A stretch of 64,000 nt of DNA from Kitasatospora cheerisanensis KCTC 2395 (GCF_000696185.1 NZ_KK853997.1:3053218-3117217), one strand, 5' to 3'. Shown: positions 17,174 to 28,397, counted from the first letter of the stretch. Notes: generated by a model not told the origin, from the letters alone. Numbers and translations are program-made.

Positions 17174-18007
17174 TCAGCTGCCGGTGGAGCGGTAGGCGCG
17201 CAGCCCGGCCCGCCAGGCGACCGCCGCCGCCAGCATGCACAGCGCGGCCGCGAGCGGCGACGCGAACCGGAACGCGACGGGCAGCCCGAGCGGGTCGGGC
17301 CGGCCCAGGATGTGCAGCGCGGGCAGCCAGTTGACGAACGCCAGCGGCACCCCGAACACGGTGCCCGCGACGACCTCCTTGGCGAACACCGTCGGCGGGT
17401 ACTGGAGCAGCGTGGAGCCGCCGTAGGTGACGGAGTTCTGGAGCTCGGCGGCGTCGCCCCACCAGAACTGCACGCAGGAGCAGCCCACGAAGACCGCGCA
17501 GAAGATGACGGAGCCGCAGAGCAGCAGCGCGGGCACCATCAGCACCCGGTCCCAGGTCCACCGCACGTCCAGCGCGGCGAGCGACCAGCCGAGCACCGCG
17601 AACGCCTGCACCAGCCGGCCCAGCCGCCGCAACGAGAAGCGCTCGGCGGCGAGTTGGGACAGCGCCGGGGCGGGCCGGATCAGCATGGTGTCGAGCGCCC
17701 CGGACCGCACCCGCTCCCCCAGCGCGCCGACCGAGCCGACCAGGAAGTTGGCCGTCCCGAGCGCCACCGAACTCGTCCCGTACAGGAACCCGGTCTCCGG
17801 CAGCGTCCAGCCGGCCAGTTGGCGGGTGTGCCGGAACATCAGGATCAGCACCGCGAAGTCCAGGAAGGTGATCAGCACGTTGGCGGCCAGGCTCAGCACG
17901 AACGACGCCCGGTAGGTCAGCATCGACCGGGCCCACATCGCGGCGATCAGCCACCAGGACCGCACCGCCCACCCGGCCCGGGCGGCGAGCGTCTCGTCCT
18001 CAACCAC
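17174..18007 (-). CDS. ABC-2 family transporter permease
   Basis: 277-aa membrane protein with six hydrophobic segments and the pattern of PF06182 permeases: MWARSMLTYRASFVLSL at the N-terminus and NFLVGSVGALGERVRSGALD, then DTMLIRPAP. It starts with GTG 18007 and overlaps the preceding permease by 8 nt, so translation is coupled. It is not equal in sequence to its partner at 18000-18803, and the two probably form a heterodimeric channel for the ATPase encoded 20 nt downstream. Export of a lipid, peptide or drug is possible. Confidence 0.88.
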   Translation of the reverse strand: MVEDETLAARAGWAVRSWWLIAAMWARSMLTYRASFVLSLAANVLITFLDFAVLILMFRHTRQLAGWTLPETGFLYGTSSVALGTANFLVGSVGALGERVRSGALDTMLIRPAPALSQLAAERFSLRRLGRLVQAFAVLGWSLAALDVRWTWDRVLMVPALLLCGSVIFCAVFVGCSCVQFWWGDAAELQNSVTYGGSTLLQYPPTVFAKEVVAGTVFGVPLAFVNWLPALHILGRPDPLGLPVAFRFASPLAAALCMLAAAVAWRAGLRAYRSTGS

Positions 18008-18803
18008 CCTGCACCACCACCTTGCGCACGGCCAGCGCCTGCACCGCCCGGCCCGCCGCCAACAGGACGGCCGCCCAGGCGAGTTGGAACGCGTACAGGT
18101 TCAGCAGGCTCTGCCCGGTGCGCCGTTGCAGCAGCACGTCGGCGGGCAGCTGCACCATCGCCGAGAACGGCAGCACCCGGGCCAACTCGCCCAGCAGGCC
18201 CGGGAACAGGGCCAGCGGCAGCAGCGTCCCGGAGAAGAACATCGACACCACCATCATGGCCGCCCGCACCCCTTCCGCGTCGTGCAGCCAGAACCCGGTC
18301 AGCGAGACCAGGAACCGCAGCCCGAAGCTCACCAGCAGCCCCAGCGCGACGGCGAGCAGGAACTCCGCCCACACCAGCGGCTGCCGGGGCAGCGTCAGGT
18401 CGAACGCCAGCGCCCCCACCGCCATCGGCACCGCGCCCCGGGTGACCAGCTGGAACGCGGCCCGCCCCACGTCCGACGCCAGCCACCACCCCTGGAAGTC
18501 CACCGGCCGGTACAGGTCGATCGCAATGTCCCCGCTCCGGAACCGCGCCTGCACGTCGTCCTGGAACCCGCCGCCCCACACCGCGACCGTCACCAGCAGC
18601 GCCTGGCTGATCCAGATGTACGTGACGGCCTGCCGCGCGTCGTACCCCCCGAGCCCGGGCCGCGCGTGCCACAGCGCCAGCATCGTCGAGGCCAGGATCC
18701 CCCCGAACACCGTGTTGGTGACCGCCCCCGCCACCGTCGCCGCCCGGTACGTCGAGTACCGCCGGAACGCACCTCCGGCGACGGCCGAGTAGACGCCGAG
18801 CAC
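18000..18803 (-). CDS. ABC-2 family transporter permease
   Basis: 267-aa, six-helix permease, first gene of the exporter operon. It has FRRYSTYRAATVAGAVTNTV near the start and FRSGDIAIDLYRPVDFQGWW, the loop that corresponds to the LIRP loop of its partner. GLRFLVSLTGFWLHDAEGVR is the family's central helix. AGGAGG lies 7 nt before the GTG at 18803. The partners are 17174-18007 (permease) and 16188-17153 (ATPase). Confidence 0.88.
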   Translation of the reverse strand: MLGVYSAVAGGAFRRYSTYRAATVAGAVTNTVFGGILASTMLALWHARPGLGGYDARQAVTYIWISQALLVTVAVWGGGFQDDVQARFRSGDIAIDLYRPVDFQGWWLASDVGRAAFQLVTRGAVPMAVGALAFDLTLPRQPLVWAEFLLAVALGLLVSFGLRFLVSLTGFWLHDAEGVRAAMMVVSMFFSGTLLPLALFPGLLGELARVLPFSAMVQLPADVLLQRRTGQSLLNLYAFQLAWAAVLLAAGRAVQALAVRKVVVQGG

Positions 18804-18847
18804 TTCACCGCCTCCTCGACGGGGCTACCGGACAGGGTGCGCGAAGC

Positions 18848-18976
18848 AGGGGCGCGGGGAACTGCGCGAAGCGGAAGGCACCCGACCGCGGGATCGCGGC
18901 ACCGGACAGCGACTTGCACGTGCCCGCGACCTTACGGACGCTGTGCGCGCTTGTCGCGCGATTTCCCGCGCCCCGG
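18848..18976. repeat. Inverted-repeat element in intergenic DNA
   Basis: AGGGGCGCGGGGAACTGCGCG at 18848 and its degenerate inverse, TCGCGCGATTTCCCGCGCCCC at 18954, flank about 84 nt between the exporter operon and the GroES-like gene (last base of each shown only in part). I recall sequences like GGGGCGCGGGGAACTGCGCG as widespread intergenic motifs in Streptomyces. The pair could be a small palindromic element or a distant stem. Confidence 0.45.
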
Positions 18977-18985
18977 CTGTCTCCC

Positions 18986-19372
18986 TTACAGGTACAGCCC
19001 CGTCGACCCCTCCAGGTCCCCGAAGCGGCCTGCGGCCACCGCGTGCAGGTCGCGCTCCCGGAGCAGCACGTACGTCGCCCCGCGGACCTCGACCTCCAGC
19101 TTGTCCTCGGGGTCGTAGAGCACCCGGTCGCCCGGTTCCACGGACCGGACGCTCTGGCCGACGGCCACCGCCTCGGCCCATGCGCAGCGGCGGGACAGTT
19201 CGGCGGTGGCGGGGATCAGGATGCCGCCGGTGGAGCGGCGTTCGCCTTCGCCGGTCTCGGTCCTGACCAGGACCCGGTCGTGCAGCATCCGGATCGGGAG
19301 CTTCTCCCCGAGCCGGTCGTGCCGTCCTTCGTCGCCGTGCCCGGCCGTGTCTCGCGCGTCGTTCTCACTCAC
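18986..19372 (-). CDS. GroES-like co-chaperonin (atypical, second copy type)
   Basis: 128 aa, with a divergent 28-residue acidic/His N-terminal extension before a Cpn10 fold beginning LPIRMLHDRVLVRTE. The mobile-loop region reads RRSTGGILIPATA, and the roof and second barrel strand give PGDRVLYDPEDKLEVEVRGA. Standard GroES is about 100 aa and ends soon after this region; here GRFGDLEGSTGLYL extends it. There is no groEL next to it, so this is probably a paralogue, not the housekeeping partner. GTG 19372 starts the frame; no strong ribosome-binding site is seen. Confidence 0.8.
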   Translation of the reverse strand: MSENDARDTAGHGDEGRHDRLGEKLPIRMLHDRVLVRTETGEGERRSTGGILIPATAELSRRCAWAEAVAVGQSVRSVEPGDRVLYDPEDKLEVEVRGATYVLLRERDLHAVAAGRFGDLEGSTGLYL

Positions 19373-19449
19373 GCCCCGACGGTACCGGACACCGAAAACG
19401 GCGGGGCCCCGGGCTCCCGGCCCGTGACCCCGCCGTCGCGGCGGTCGGT

Positions 19450-19800
19450 TCAGCCCTTGCGGCGCCGCTTCGCGGAGGCGATCAGCAGCACCACGCCGAC
19501 GCCGACCAGCGCGACCGGCACGATCCGCTCGGGCCGGAGCCGGCCGTCCTCGTCCACGAACCTGGACTTGACCTGCTCGACGGCGCCGCTCGCGGCGACG
19601 TACGCCTTGCCGGCCTTCTGCTCGACCGTCGCGCGCAGCTTGGCCTTGGTCTGGGCGGCGACGGTGGCCGGGTGCACGCGCATGGCCAGCTCGTCGAGGG
19701 TCGCGGCGAGCCTGTCCCTGGTCCCGGCGATGTCCGCCTCGATCTGGGCCGTCGTGCGTGGTGCCGACGTGTCCTTGCTGCTCGCTGCCACTGGGGCCAC
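19450..19800 (-). CDS. DUF3618 domain protein
   Basis: 116 aa. The N-terminal helix IEADIAGTRDRLAATLDEL is the DUF3618 (PF12277) signature. A charged helical middle follows, then a C-terminal transmembrane helix (VPVALVGVGVVLLIASA) with a basic end KRRRKG. Such proteins are small tail-anchored membrane proteins of actinobacteria with no known function. GTG 19800 is the first start; GTG 19791 (VAASSKDTS) is equally possible. It is divergent from the peroxiredoxin gene at 19946. Confidence 0.8.
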   Translation of the reverse strand: MAPVAASSKDTSAPRTTAQIEADIAGTRDRLAATLDELAMRVHPATVAAQTKAKLRATVEQKAGKAYVAASGAVEQVKSRFVDEDGRLRPERIVPVALVGVGVVLLIASAKRRRKG

Positions 19801-19945
19801 CCCATCTCTGTCACCGCTGGGTACTTCTCTTCACCGACAGTCTGTCAGCTCCGTGTCGCGCTCGCGCAGCGCCACCCACCGACGGAGGTAGGTTGGCTGG
19901 CAGTACGACCACCCCCGTCCTGGCTCAGAGGAGAGAAGCACCATC

Positions 19946-20419
19946 GTGAGCGAGCGTCTGCAGGCGGGCGACACCGCCCCCGCCTTCACCCTGTCCGACG
20001 CCGACGGCAACCAGGTGTCGCTGGCCGACCACCTGGGCCGCAAGGTGATCGTGTACTTCTACCCGGCGGCGCTGACCCCGGGCTGCACCAAGCAGGCCTG
20101 CGACTTCACGGACAACCTGGAGGTGTTCGCGGGCGCGGGCTACGACGTGATCGGCATCTCGCCGGACAAGCCGGAGAAGCTCGGCAAGTTCCGCGAGAAG
20201 GAGGACCTGAAGGTCACGCTGCTGTCGGACCCGGAGCACGCGGTGCTGGAGGCGTACGGCGCGTACGGCGAGAAGATGAACTACGGCCGCACGTACCAGG
20301 GCGTGATCCGGTCGACGGTGATCGTGGACGAGCAGGGCAAGGTCGAGCGGGCGCTCTACAACGTCCGGGCGACCGGCCACGTGGCGAAGCTGCTGAAGGA
20401 CCTGAAGGTCGGTCAGTAG
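19946..20419 (+). CDS. bcp: Thioredoxin-dependent thiol peroxidase (Bcp/PrxQ)
   Basis: 157-aa peroxiredoxin that reduces hydrogen and organic peroxides, using thioredoxin. The active site is ALTPGCTKQACDF: peroxidatic Cys47 and resolving Cys52, the atypical 2-Cys spacing of PrxQ. YFYPAALTPGC and the RTYQGVIRSTVIVD segment complete the fold. GTG 19946 follows GAGGAGAG by about 8 nt. A palindrome GACAGTCTGTC at 19836-19846 lies in the divergent promoter region. A shared terminator with the convergent chitinase gene follows. Confidence 0.94.
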   Translation: MSERLQAGDTAPAFTLSDADGNQVSLADHLGRKVIVYFYPAALTPGCTKQACDFTDNLEVFAGAGYDVIGISPDKPEKLGKFREKEDLKVTLLSDPEHAVLEAYGAYGEKMNYGRTYQGVIRSTVIVDEQGKVERALYNVRATGHVAKLLKDLKVGQ

Positions 20420-20435
20420 GGCCCGGAGACGGCAG

Positions 20436-20474
20436 CGGTGGCGGCCGACCCCCCGACCGGGTCGACCGCCACCG
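20436..20474. terminator. Bidirectional hairpin between bcp and chitinase 1
   Basis: CGGTGGCGG pairs with CCGCCACCG, extended by CGACC/GGGTCG after a mismatch. It lies in the 73-nt gap between the two convergent stops. Confidence 0.7.
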
Positions 20475-20492
20475 CCGTTCATGGGCTCGGGA

Positions 20493-22967
20493 TCAGCAGG
20501 CCCCGAGGTCCGTCCAGACGCCCCAGGCGCCGCTCAGCGACGGGTCCTCGCCCGCGGTCCACCACTTGTTCTGGTAGTAGTGGCCCTTCCACGACACCTT
20601 GGTGACGGTGGCGTAGGTGGTGCCGGCGCTCCAGCTCGGCGCGCCGGAGCAGTTCCCGGCGGACGCGGACGGCGAGGCCGACTGCGAGGCGGAGGCGCTG
20701 GCCGAGGCGGACGCCGACGGCGAGGCCGACTGCGAGGGCGAGGCCGACGCGGAGGCGGACGCCGAGGCCGAGGCCGAGGTGCTCGGCGACGGGGAGCCGG
20801 TGCCGGCCGTGGTGCCGCGGGTGTAGTCGCCGGCGATGCCGTACAGGGTGCCGCCGACGTTGACGGTCCAGTTGGCGGGGGTGGAGACCGGCAGGTAGTA
20901 GACGAAGGCGACGTCCACCGAGGCGCCGGGCGCCAGCGACTGCCAGGTCGGCAGCTTCAGCGAGACCCGGTTGTAGGTGCCCTTCAGACCGCCGACGTTG
21001 CTGCCGGTGTGGTCGGCGCGGATCACCTTGGAGCCGAAGCCGGACTGGTCGGCGGCGTTGCTGGGCGCGGAGTTCGCGTAGTCGAACTGGAACTCGGTGC
21101 CGCCCGGCAGGGTGACGGTCGAGTTGTTGACGATGTGGATCTTCGGGTTGATCGGGTAGTTGTTGTCGCCCAGCGCGAAGTTGGTGAACGACACGTCGAT
21201 CGGCAGGGTCTGCTGCGGCAGCGCGACGGTGGAGCGGGTCGCGCCGTACGCCGCGGCCGACTTGAACTTGTCGTACAGCAGCGAGGTCATCGTGGAGCCC
21301 TGGACGTACTCGCCCTTGCCGCCGTTGGCGGTGGCGTCCCACTTGTAGTCGCCCGCGAGCTCCCAGATCATCGCGCCGCCGACGCCCTGGTTGACCAGGT
21401 AGTCGGCCTTGGCGCCGATGGACTGCTCGTCCTCGGTGGACAGGAACACCTTCTTGTCGGCGTTCCACAGCCACGGCGCGACCAGCGAGGAGCTGTAGTT
21501 GCGGGTGTAGGTGCCGTTCAGCGCGGTGTCCTTGACGCCGTACTTGGCGAGGTAGTCCGGCAGGACGCCCTTCTCCAGGTTCTTGGCGTGCCACATCGGG
21601 TTGGAGCCGGCCGGCGACTCCTTGCCGTTGTCGTCCAGGTCGTGCCAGATGTTGTCGATGCCGACGGCGCCGTCGCCACAGGTGGTCAGGCCGGAGCCGG
21701 CCGGACAGTTGGTGGTGGAGGCGGTGCCCCACAGGCCGTTGGTGCCGCCCTGCACGTTCTGGAAGCCGCGGGTGTAGTACGGCACGCCGAGGTTGATCCG
21801 GCCGGCCGGCATCGCGCCGCGGAAGTAGTGGTAGGCCCAGTCGCCGTTCAGGTAGCCGATGCCGCCGTACTGCGAGGTGCCGTACACGTTGGCGGCGGCG
21901 AGCTCGCCGTCCTTGCCGTCGTCGTACAGCGCGGCGTTCGGGCCGACGTACTTGTTCCAGGCGCCGTGCAGGTCGTACGACATGATGTTGACGTAGTCCA
22001 GGTACTGGGTGACCTGGAAGGTCTCCATGCCGCGCAGCAGGTAGCCCGAGGACGGGGCGGCGACCGACAGCAGGTAGTACTTGCCGTCGGCGGCGGAGGC
22101 CCGGTCGAGCTTCTCCCGCATGGTCTTCATCAGCGCCGCGTAGCCCTTCATCAGGGACGCTCGCTTGGCGTTGGAGATGGAGTAGTCGAGCGGGTTGCCC
22201 GCGTCCTTCATCGAGGTCGGGTACTCGTAGTCGAGGTCGACGCCGTTGAAGCCGTACTTCTTGATGAAGTTGACGGCGGAGTCCGCGAAGGTGTTGATGC
22301 CGGCCTGGTTGACCGACCCGTCCGCGTTGACGGTCATCGAGTAGAAGCCGCCGGAGTTGACCCGCTTGCCCGAGTCGTCGAAGTAGCCGCCGGTCTCGGC
22401 CCAGCCGCCCACCGAGACCATGGTCTTCACGTTCGGGTACTGCTTCTTGTACTTGGTCAGCAGGTTGAAGTGACCCTTGTACGGCAGCGACGGGTCCATC
22501 TCCGCGCCCGCCACGCCCGGGAAGGTCATCCCGGTCGAGGCGTTGTCCGCGCTGTCCGTGCCCACCGAGAGGGTGTTGTCACTGGCGACGTGCGCGAACG
22601 CGTAGTTGAGGTGGGTGACCTTGTCCCACGGGATGTTGTTCACCAGGTAGGCAAGCGTGCCGTCCTTGCCGGTGCGCCAGCTGGTGAAGTAGCCGATGAC
22701 GCGGCGCTGGTGGTCGGCGCCCATCTGCTCGCGGCCGCTGGTGTCGTAGACGTTGCAGTAGGGGACGTCGACACCGGGCGTGGTGTACATGCCGTCGGGA
22801 CGGCAGGCCTGGTTGTCGACGGCGGCGGCGGACGGCGCGACGCCGAGCGTGCCCATGAGCAGGCCCGCCAGCCCCGCCGCCGCGGTGGCGGCGAACGCCA
22901 CCTTGCGGCCGGTCTTCTGACGGCCCGCAGCGGTGGGACGCTGCGCCGTCGTGTGTCGGATCAACAC
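20493..22967 (-). CDS. Secreted GH18 chitinase with C-terminal CBM5/12
   Basis: 824 aa. The signal peptide has a basic start and [17 protein letters not shown], with cleavage likely after APSAAA (about residue 49). The GH18 barrel follows ([27 protein letters not shown]). The catalytic motif is [10 protein letters not shown] with Glu248 as acid; the first position, usually Asp in DxxDxDxE, is Asn241. A beta-rich domain (about 600-730) of no assigned family comes next, then a Ser/Ala/Pro linker, and a chitin-binding CBM5/12 ([20 protein letters not shown]) bracketed by Cys. GTG 22967 follows GGAGG by 5 nt. It degrades extracellular chitin. The promoter has paired GGTCT/AGACC repeats. Confidence 0.93.
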   Translation of the reverse strand: MLIRHTTAQRPTAAGRQKTGRKVAFAATAAAGLAGLLMGTLGVAPSAAAVDNQACRPDGMYTTPGVDVPYCNVYDTSGREQMGADHQRRVIGYFTSWRTGKDGTLAYLVNNIPWDKVTHLNYAFAHVASDNTLSVGTDSADNASTGMTFPGVAGAEMDPSLPYKGHFNLLTKYKKQYPNVKTMVSVGGWAETGGYFDDSGKRVNSGGFYSMTVNADGSVNQAGINTFADSAVNFIKKYGFNGVDLDYEYPTSMKDAGNPLDYSISNAKRASLMKGYAALMKTMREKLDRASAADGKYYLLSVAAPSSGYLLRGMETFQVTQYLDYVNIMSYDLHGAWNKYVGPNAALYDDGKDGELAAANVYGTSQYGGIGYLNGDWAYHYFRGAMPAGRINLGVPYYTRGFQNVQGGTNGLWGTASTTNCPAGSGLTTCGDGAVGIDNIWHDLDDNGKESPAGSNPMWHAKNLEKGVLPDYLAKYGVKDTALNGTYTRNYSSSLVAPWLWNADKKVFLSTEDEQSIGAKADYLVNQGVGGAMIWELAGDYKWDATANGGKGEYVQGSTMTSLLYDKFKSAAAYGATRSTVALPQQTLPIDVSFTNFALGDNNYPINPKIHIVNNSTVTLPGGTEFQFDYANSAPSNAADQSGFGSKVIRADHTGSNVGGLKGTYNRVSLKLPTWQSLAPGASVDVAFVYYLPVSTPANWTVNVGGTLYGIAGDYTRGTTAGTGSPSPSTSASASASASASASPSQSASPSASASASASASQSASPSASAGNCSGAPSWSAGTTYATVTKVSWKGHYYQNKWWTAGEDPSLSGAWGVWTDLGAC

Positions 22968-23047
22968 TCGGTCCTCCGGGAGAGAGTGTCGCGTGCACGC
23001 CTGTGGGAGGGCGTGCACATGTGGGGGAAAGTTCCGCCGAACTTAAA

Positions 23048-23083
23048 AGGTCTGGACCATCTACGTCAACAGGTCTGTACCAA
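23048..23083 (-). promoter_or_regulatory. Chitinase 1 promoter direct repeats / DasR-like sites
   Basis: On the minus strand, TTGGTACAGACCT and ATGGTCCAGACCT are offset by 23 bp. TTGACG lies between them as a -35, with TTAAGT 17 bp on as a -10. This is the classic streptomycete chitinase promoter: 12-bp direct repeats of the TGGTCCAGACCT type that mediate chitin induction and glucose repression, overlapping the DasR operator family. Confidence 0.8.
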
Positions 23084-23093
23084 CTTGGCGAGA

Positions 23094-23129
23094 AAGGCCG
23101 CACCGTCCGCACTCGGACGATCCGGCCTT
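23094..23129 (-). terminator. Hairpin after chitinase 2
   Basis: AAGGCCG/CGGCCTT outer arms and CGTCCG-CACT-CGGACG inner arms lie just after the chitinase 2 stop (23148) on the minus strand, upstream of the chitinase 1 promoter. Confidence 0.65.
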
Positions 23130-23147
23130 CCCCAGGGAGAGTTGACG

Positions 23148-25439
<2,292 letters not shown>

Positions 25440-25514
25440 GGTGTCGCTCCAATGTTCGCGCCCGGCAGGGGGACCGGACGCCGTGGGGGAGGAATGACGC
25501 GGCGCGAACGTACG

Positions 25515-25550
25515 TGGTCTGGACCACACTGGTCAATAGGTCTGTACCAA
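25515..25550 (-). promoter_or_regulatory. Chitinase 2 promoter direct repeats / DasR-like sites
   Basis: On the minus strand, TTGGTACAGACCT and TGGTCCAGACCA are offset by 23 bp, with TTGACC between them as a -35. TGGTCCAGACCA is itself palindromic apart from the two central bases and close to the DasR consensus core TGGTCTAGACCA. Confidence 0.8.
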
Positions 25551-25644
25551 TTCTCAGCCACCCCGGCGAGTGCCCGAACGCCGCCCGAAAGGGTGGTGCA
25601 CGCCGAGGTGACGGACAAGTAGCATGACGGGGAAGTCGTTGCCT

Positions 25645-25728
25645 GCGGTCTTGGCGGAATTGGCAGACGCCCGGGTTTTAGGTGCCCGTGAGAGAGATCT
25701 CGTGAGGGTTCGAGTCCCTCAGGCCGCA
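25645..25728 (+). tRNA. tRNA-Leu (anticodon UAG)
   Basis: The acceptor arms GCGGTCT and AGGCCGC pair (one G-U). The D arm begins TTGGCGGAATTGGCAGAC. The anticodon stem CGGGT/GCCCG encloses loop TTTAGGT, giving anticodon TAG. A long variable arm (class II tRNA) and the T arm GAGGGTTCGAGTCCCTC follow. The class II form and the anticodon fix leucine. The encoded 3' end reads ACC, so CCA is completed enzymatically. A 22-bp terminator follows. Confidence 0.95.
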
Positions 25729-25736
25729 CCGGATTT

Positions 25737-25786
25737 CACACGCGCGAGGCCCGCCCGGAATGTTCCGGGCGGGCCTCGCGCGTGTG
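25737..25786. terminator. 22-bp perfect hairpin between tRNA-Leu and rdgB
   Basis: Arms at 25737-25758 and 25765-25786 are perfectly complementary around loop AATGTT. It serves the tRNA on the plus strand and rdgB on the minus strand. Confidence 0.85.
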
Positions 25787-25799
25787 CGAACGCGGCGTC

Positions 25800-26405
25800 T
25801 CAGCCGAGCAGTTCGGCGACCACCGGGGCGAGCGAGCGGAACGCCTGGCCGCGGTGGCTGATCGCGTTCTTCTCCTCGGCGCTCAGCTCGGCGCAGGTCC
25901 GGCTCTCGCCGAGCGGCTGCAGGATCGGGTCGTAGCCGAAGCCGTTGGCACCGGCCGGCTCGGTGCGCAGCGTGCCGTGCAGCCGGCCCTCGACGACCCG
26001 CTCGGTGCCGTCCGGCAGGGCGAGCGCGGCGGCGCAGGCGAAGGAGGCGGCGCGGTGCTCGGGCGCGATGTCGCCGAGCTGGGCGAGCAGCAGGTCGAGG
26101 TTGGCCCTGTCGTCGCCGTGCCGGCCGGCCCAGCGGGCGGAGAAGATGCCGGGCGCCCCGCCGAGCACGTCCACGCACAGCCCGGAGTCGTCGGCGACGG
26201 CAGGGAGTCCGGTGGCCTTCGCCAGCGCGTGCGCCTTCAGCAGGGCGTTCTCGGCGAAGGTCACGCCGGTCTCCGGCACGTCGGGCACCTCGGGGAAGGC
26301 GTCGGCGCCGACCAGTTCGACCTCCAGTCCGGCCGCGCCGAGGATGTCGCGCAGTTCGGCGACCTTGTGCTGGTTGCGGGTGGCGAGAACGAGTCGCTTG
26401 GTCAT
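25800..26405 (-). CDS. rdgB: XTP/dITP pyrophosphatase (HAM1/RdgB)
   Basis: 201 aa. It hydrolyses non-canonical ITP, dITP and XTP to monophosphates, keeping them out of nucleic acids. Landmarks: LVLATRNQHKVAELRDIL at the N-terminus, TFAENALLKA, the metal-binding ADDSGLCVDVLGGAPGIFSA, and GANGFGYDPI with SHRGQAF at the C-terminus. ATG 26405 gives the standard length. It lies in the same direction as rph, its usual neighbour in actinobacteria, with a small lipoprotein gene between them. Confidence 0.95.
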   Translation of the reverse strand: MTKRLVLATRNQHKVAELRDILGAAGLEVELVGADAFPEVPDVPETGVTFAENALLKAHALAKATGLPAVADDSGLCVDVLGGAPGIFSARWAGRHGDDRANLDLLLAQLGDIAPEHRAASFACAAALALPDGTERVVEGRLHGTLRTEPAGANGFGYDPILQPLGESRTCAELSAEEKNAISHRGQAFRSLAPVVAELLG

Positions 26406-26432
26406 GCCCGCAAGCCTAACCACCGGCCGGGG

Positions 26433-26828
26433 TCAGCCCGTGCACACCTTGCTGACCCGGCCCGCGGCGTCGCCGAGCGGCCCGAGGTCCGGCACCTGGT
26501 TGCTGTCGACGGCCGTCTGCACCTTGTCGACCTGGGCCTGCAGGTCGCCGACGGCCTTGGCGAGGTCGGCGTCACTGGAGTTGCGGCCGATCTTGTCCAG
26601 GTCGCCCTTGATCTTCTTCAGCGCCTCGCCGGCGGCGGCCGGGTCCTTGTCCGCGTTGTTGTACGCGGATCCCAGCTGCGCCACGTCGGTGGAGATCTGC
26701 ACCGCGGTGTTGGCGCAGCTCACCGCCTTCTCCGCGGCGGAGCAGCTGACCGCACTCAGCGGCAGGATCAGCACCAGCGCGGCGACGGCGAGCGCGGTGG
26801 TGCGGTTGATGCTGAGCGGCTGCTGCAT
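26433..26828 (-). CDS. Small predicted lipoprotein between rph and rdgB
   Basis: 131 aa from an ATG 7 nt after GGAGGA. A hydrophobic segment, ALAVAALVLILPLSAVSC, ends in a plausible lipobox (AVSC), and a second Cys follows shortly after. The mature part is an all-helical, charged stretch with SDADLAKAVGDLQAQVDKVQ and a final Cys near the C-terminus. Similar small secreted helical proteins are common in Streptomyces; no function is known. Confidence 0.7.
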   Translation of the reverse strand: MQQPLSINRTTALAVAALVLILPLSAVSCSAAEKAVSCANTAVQISTDVAQLGSAYNNADKDPAAAGEALKKIKGDLDKIGRNSSDADLAKAVGDLQAQVDKVQTAVDSNQVPDLGPLGDAAGRVSKVCTG

Positions 26829-26957
26829 CGGCGAGTCCTCCAGGAGGGTGTGCGGGCTCACAGCGAACGTTAAGGGTCTTCCCGCGCGGCTGTACAGCAC
26901 ACGCGGGTCACCCTTCGGTTCTGACGGCCGTTCAGCCCACCGCGGTTCCCGGCGGGT

Positions 26958-27683
26958 TCAGAGTTCCAGGGCCTTGCGCTGGATCTCGTCCAGCTCGGCG
27001 CAGCCCAGGCTGCCGAGGTCGAGCAGCTGGTTGAGCAGCTCCCGGTCGAAGGGGGCGCCCTCGGCGGTGCCCTGAACCTCGACGAAGCGCCCGTCGGAGG
27101 TGCAGACGATGTTCATGTCGGTCTCGGCCCGCACGTCCTCCTCGTAGCGCAGGTCGAGCATCGGGACGCCGTCGATGATGCCGACGCTGACCGCGCTGAC
27201 GCCGCCGGTGATCGGCTGGCCCTTGGCGCGCAGCAGCTTCTTGCCGCGGGCCCAGGAGACCGCGTCGACCAGCGCGACGTACGCGCCGGTGATCGCCGCG
27301 GTGCGGGTGCCGCCGTCGGCCTGGAGCACGTCGCAGTCGAGCACGATGGTGTTCTCGGCGAGCGCCCGGTGGTCGACCACGGCGCGCAGCGAGCGGCCGA
27401 TCAGCCGGCTGATCTCGTGGGTGCGGCCGCCGATCTTGCCGCGCACCGACTCGCGGTCGCCGCGGGTGTTGGTGGCCCGGGGCAGCATGGCGTACTCGGC
27501 GGTGACCCAGCCCTCGCCGCTGCCCTTGCGCCAGCGCGGGACGCCCTCGGTGACGCTGGCGGTGCACAGCACCTTGGTGTCGCCGTAGGAGACCAGGACG
27601 GAGCCTTCGGCGTGCTTGCTCCAGCCCCGTTCGATGGTGATGGGGCGGAGCTGGTCGGGGGTGCGGCCGTCGATGCGTGACAT
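26958..27683 (-). CDS. rph: Ribonuclease PH
   Basis: 241 aa. A phosphate-dependent 3'-to-5' exoribonuclease that trims tRNA precursors. It contains the N-terminal [56 protein letters not shown] (phosphate-binding Arg residues), [15 protein letters not shown] and [20 protein letters not shown], all RNase PH signatures. It is the full family length. It lies upstream of rdgB on the minus strand, and downstream of nagF on the same strand after a hairpin. Confidence 0.96.
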   Translation of the reverse strand: MSRIDGRTPDQLRPITIERGWSKHAEGSVLVSYGDTKVLCTASVTEGVPRWRKGSGEGWVTAEYAMLPRATNTRGDRESVRGKIGGRTHEISRLIGRSLRAVVDHRALAENTIVLDCDVLQADGGTRTAAITGAYVALVDAVSWARGKKLLRAKGQPITGGVSAVSVGIIDGVPMLDLRYEEDVRAETDMNIVCTSDGRFVEVQGTAEGAPFDRELLNQLLDLGSLGCAELDEIQRKALEL

Positions 27684-27734
27684 GCGAACGAGCGTATCCC
27701 GTCCGGGTCCGGGCCCCGCGTCCGGACGTGCGAG

Positions 27735-27763
27735 GGCCCGCCGCCGGGAGTCCGGGGCGGGCC
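27735..27763 (-). terminator. Hairpin between nagF and rph
   Basis: GGCCCGCC and GGCGGGCC arms with a 13-nt loop, just after the nagF stop on the minus strand. Confidence 0.55.
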
Positions 27764-27795
27764 GTCGAGGTGGGGCGAGCCGGTGCGGGCTCAGC

Positions 27796-28029
27796 TCACA
27801 TCATGTCCTCGATCTCGGCGGCGATCGGGTCGGCGTCGGTGCCGATGACGACCTGGATGGCCGTGCCCATCTTCACCACACCGTGCGCGCCGGCCGCCTT
27901 GAGCGCGGCCTCGTCGACCTTGGAGGCGTCGTGGACCTCGGTGCGCAGCCGGGTGATGCAGCCCTCGACCTCGTCGATGTTCTCGATACCGCCGAGACCG
28001 GCGACGATCTTCTCAGCCTTGCTGGCCAT
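27796..28029 (-). CDS. nagF: GlcNAc PTS EIIB component
   Basis: 77 aa, a free-standing EIIB domain of the glucose/GlcNAc PTS family. The phosphorylated cysteine is Cys24 in [12 protein letters not shown], and [17 protein letters not shown] is the second landmark. It passes phosphate from EIIA (Crr, not in this window) to the sugar on the EIIC permeases encoded by the divergent nagE1 and nagE2. GGGAGA precedes the ATG. In S. coelicolor nagF, nagE1 and nagE2 are likewise adjacent and under DasR; the same control is inferred from the operators here. Confidence 0.92.
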   Translation of the reverse strand: MASKAEKIVAGLGGIENIDEVEGCITRLRTEVHDASKVDEAALKAAGAHGVVKMGTAIQVVIGTDADPIAAEIEDMM

Positions 28030-28397
28030 GGTCTTTCTCCCTCTGTCTCGGCGCTTCGGCGGTCGGTCGCCGGGTGCCGTACTGCGTGTGCGGTGGTGCC
28101 GGCCGGAAGTGACTCGGGATCAGTCTGCCGCGCCCTCCGACGGCGCGACCAGCATCACCCGATTCCGGCCGATATGCCACGTTAGTCCACTTTCGGACTA
28201 GCTCCGCGCGCGGCCCGCGTGCGGGCCGCCCGAGGATGACGATCATCGGGTCCTCGGACCCGGCGGACCGCGACCGGCCTCGAAAATGGTCTACACCAAT
28301 CGTAGGTGTACTCCGGACAACGCCGGACGGTCCGCCGGTGTTCCTGGCCCCGGACACGGACGGACGAGACCGGGCACGGAACGCGGAGGGCCGACGA
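28030..28397. other. Divergent nagF/nagE1 regulatory region
   Basis: 368 nt with no gene. It holds a DasR-type site at 28285-28300 and a separate inverted repeat TAGTCC-6 nt-GGACTA at 28183-28200 that does not match the DasR core and may serve the nagF promoter. The latter region is noticeably less GC-rich. Confidence 0.6.
28285..28300. promoter_or_regulatory. DasR-type operator (dre) upstream of nagE1
   Basis: AATGGTCTACACCAAT against the consensus ACTGGTCTAGACCAGT: the TGGTCT and ACCA halves are intact. It lies 98 nt before the nagE1 start in the divergent region. DasR is the GlcN-6-P-responsive repressor of GlcNAc uptake. Confidence 0.75.
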
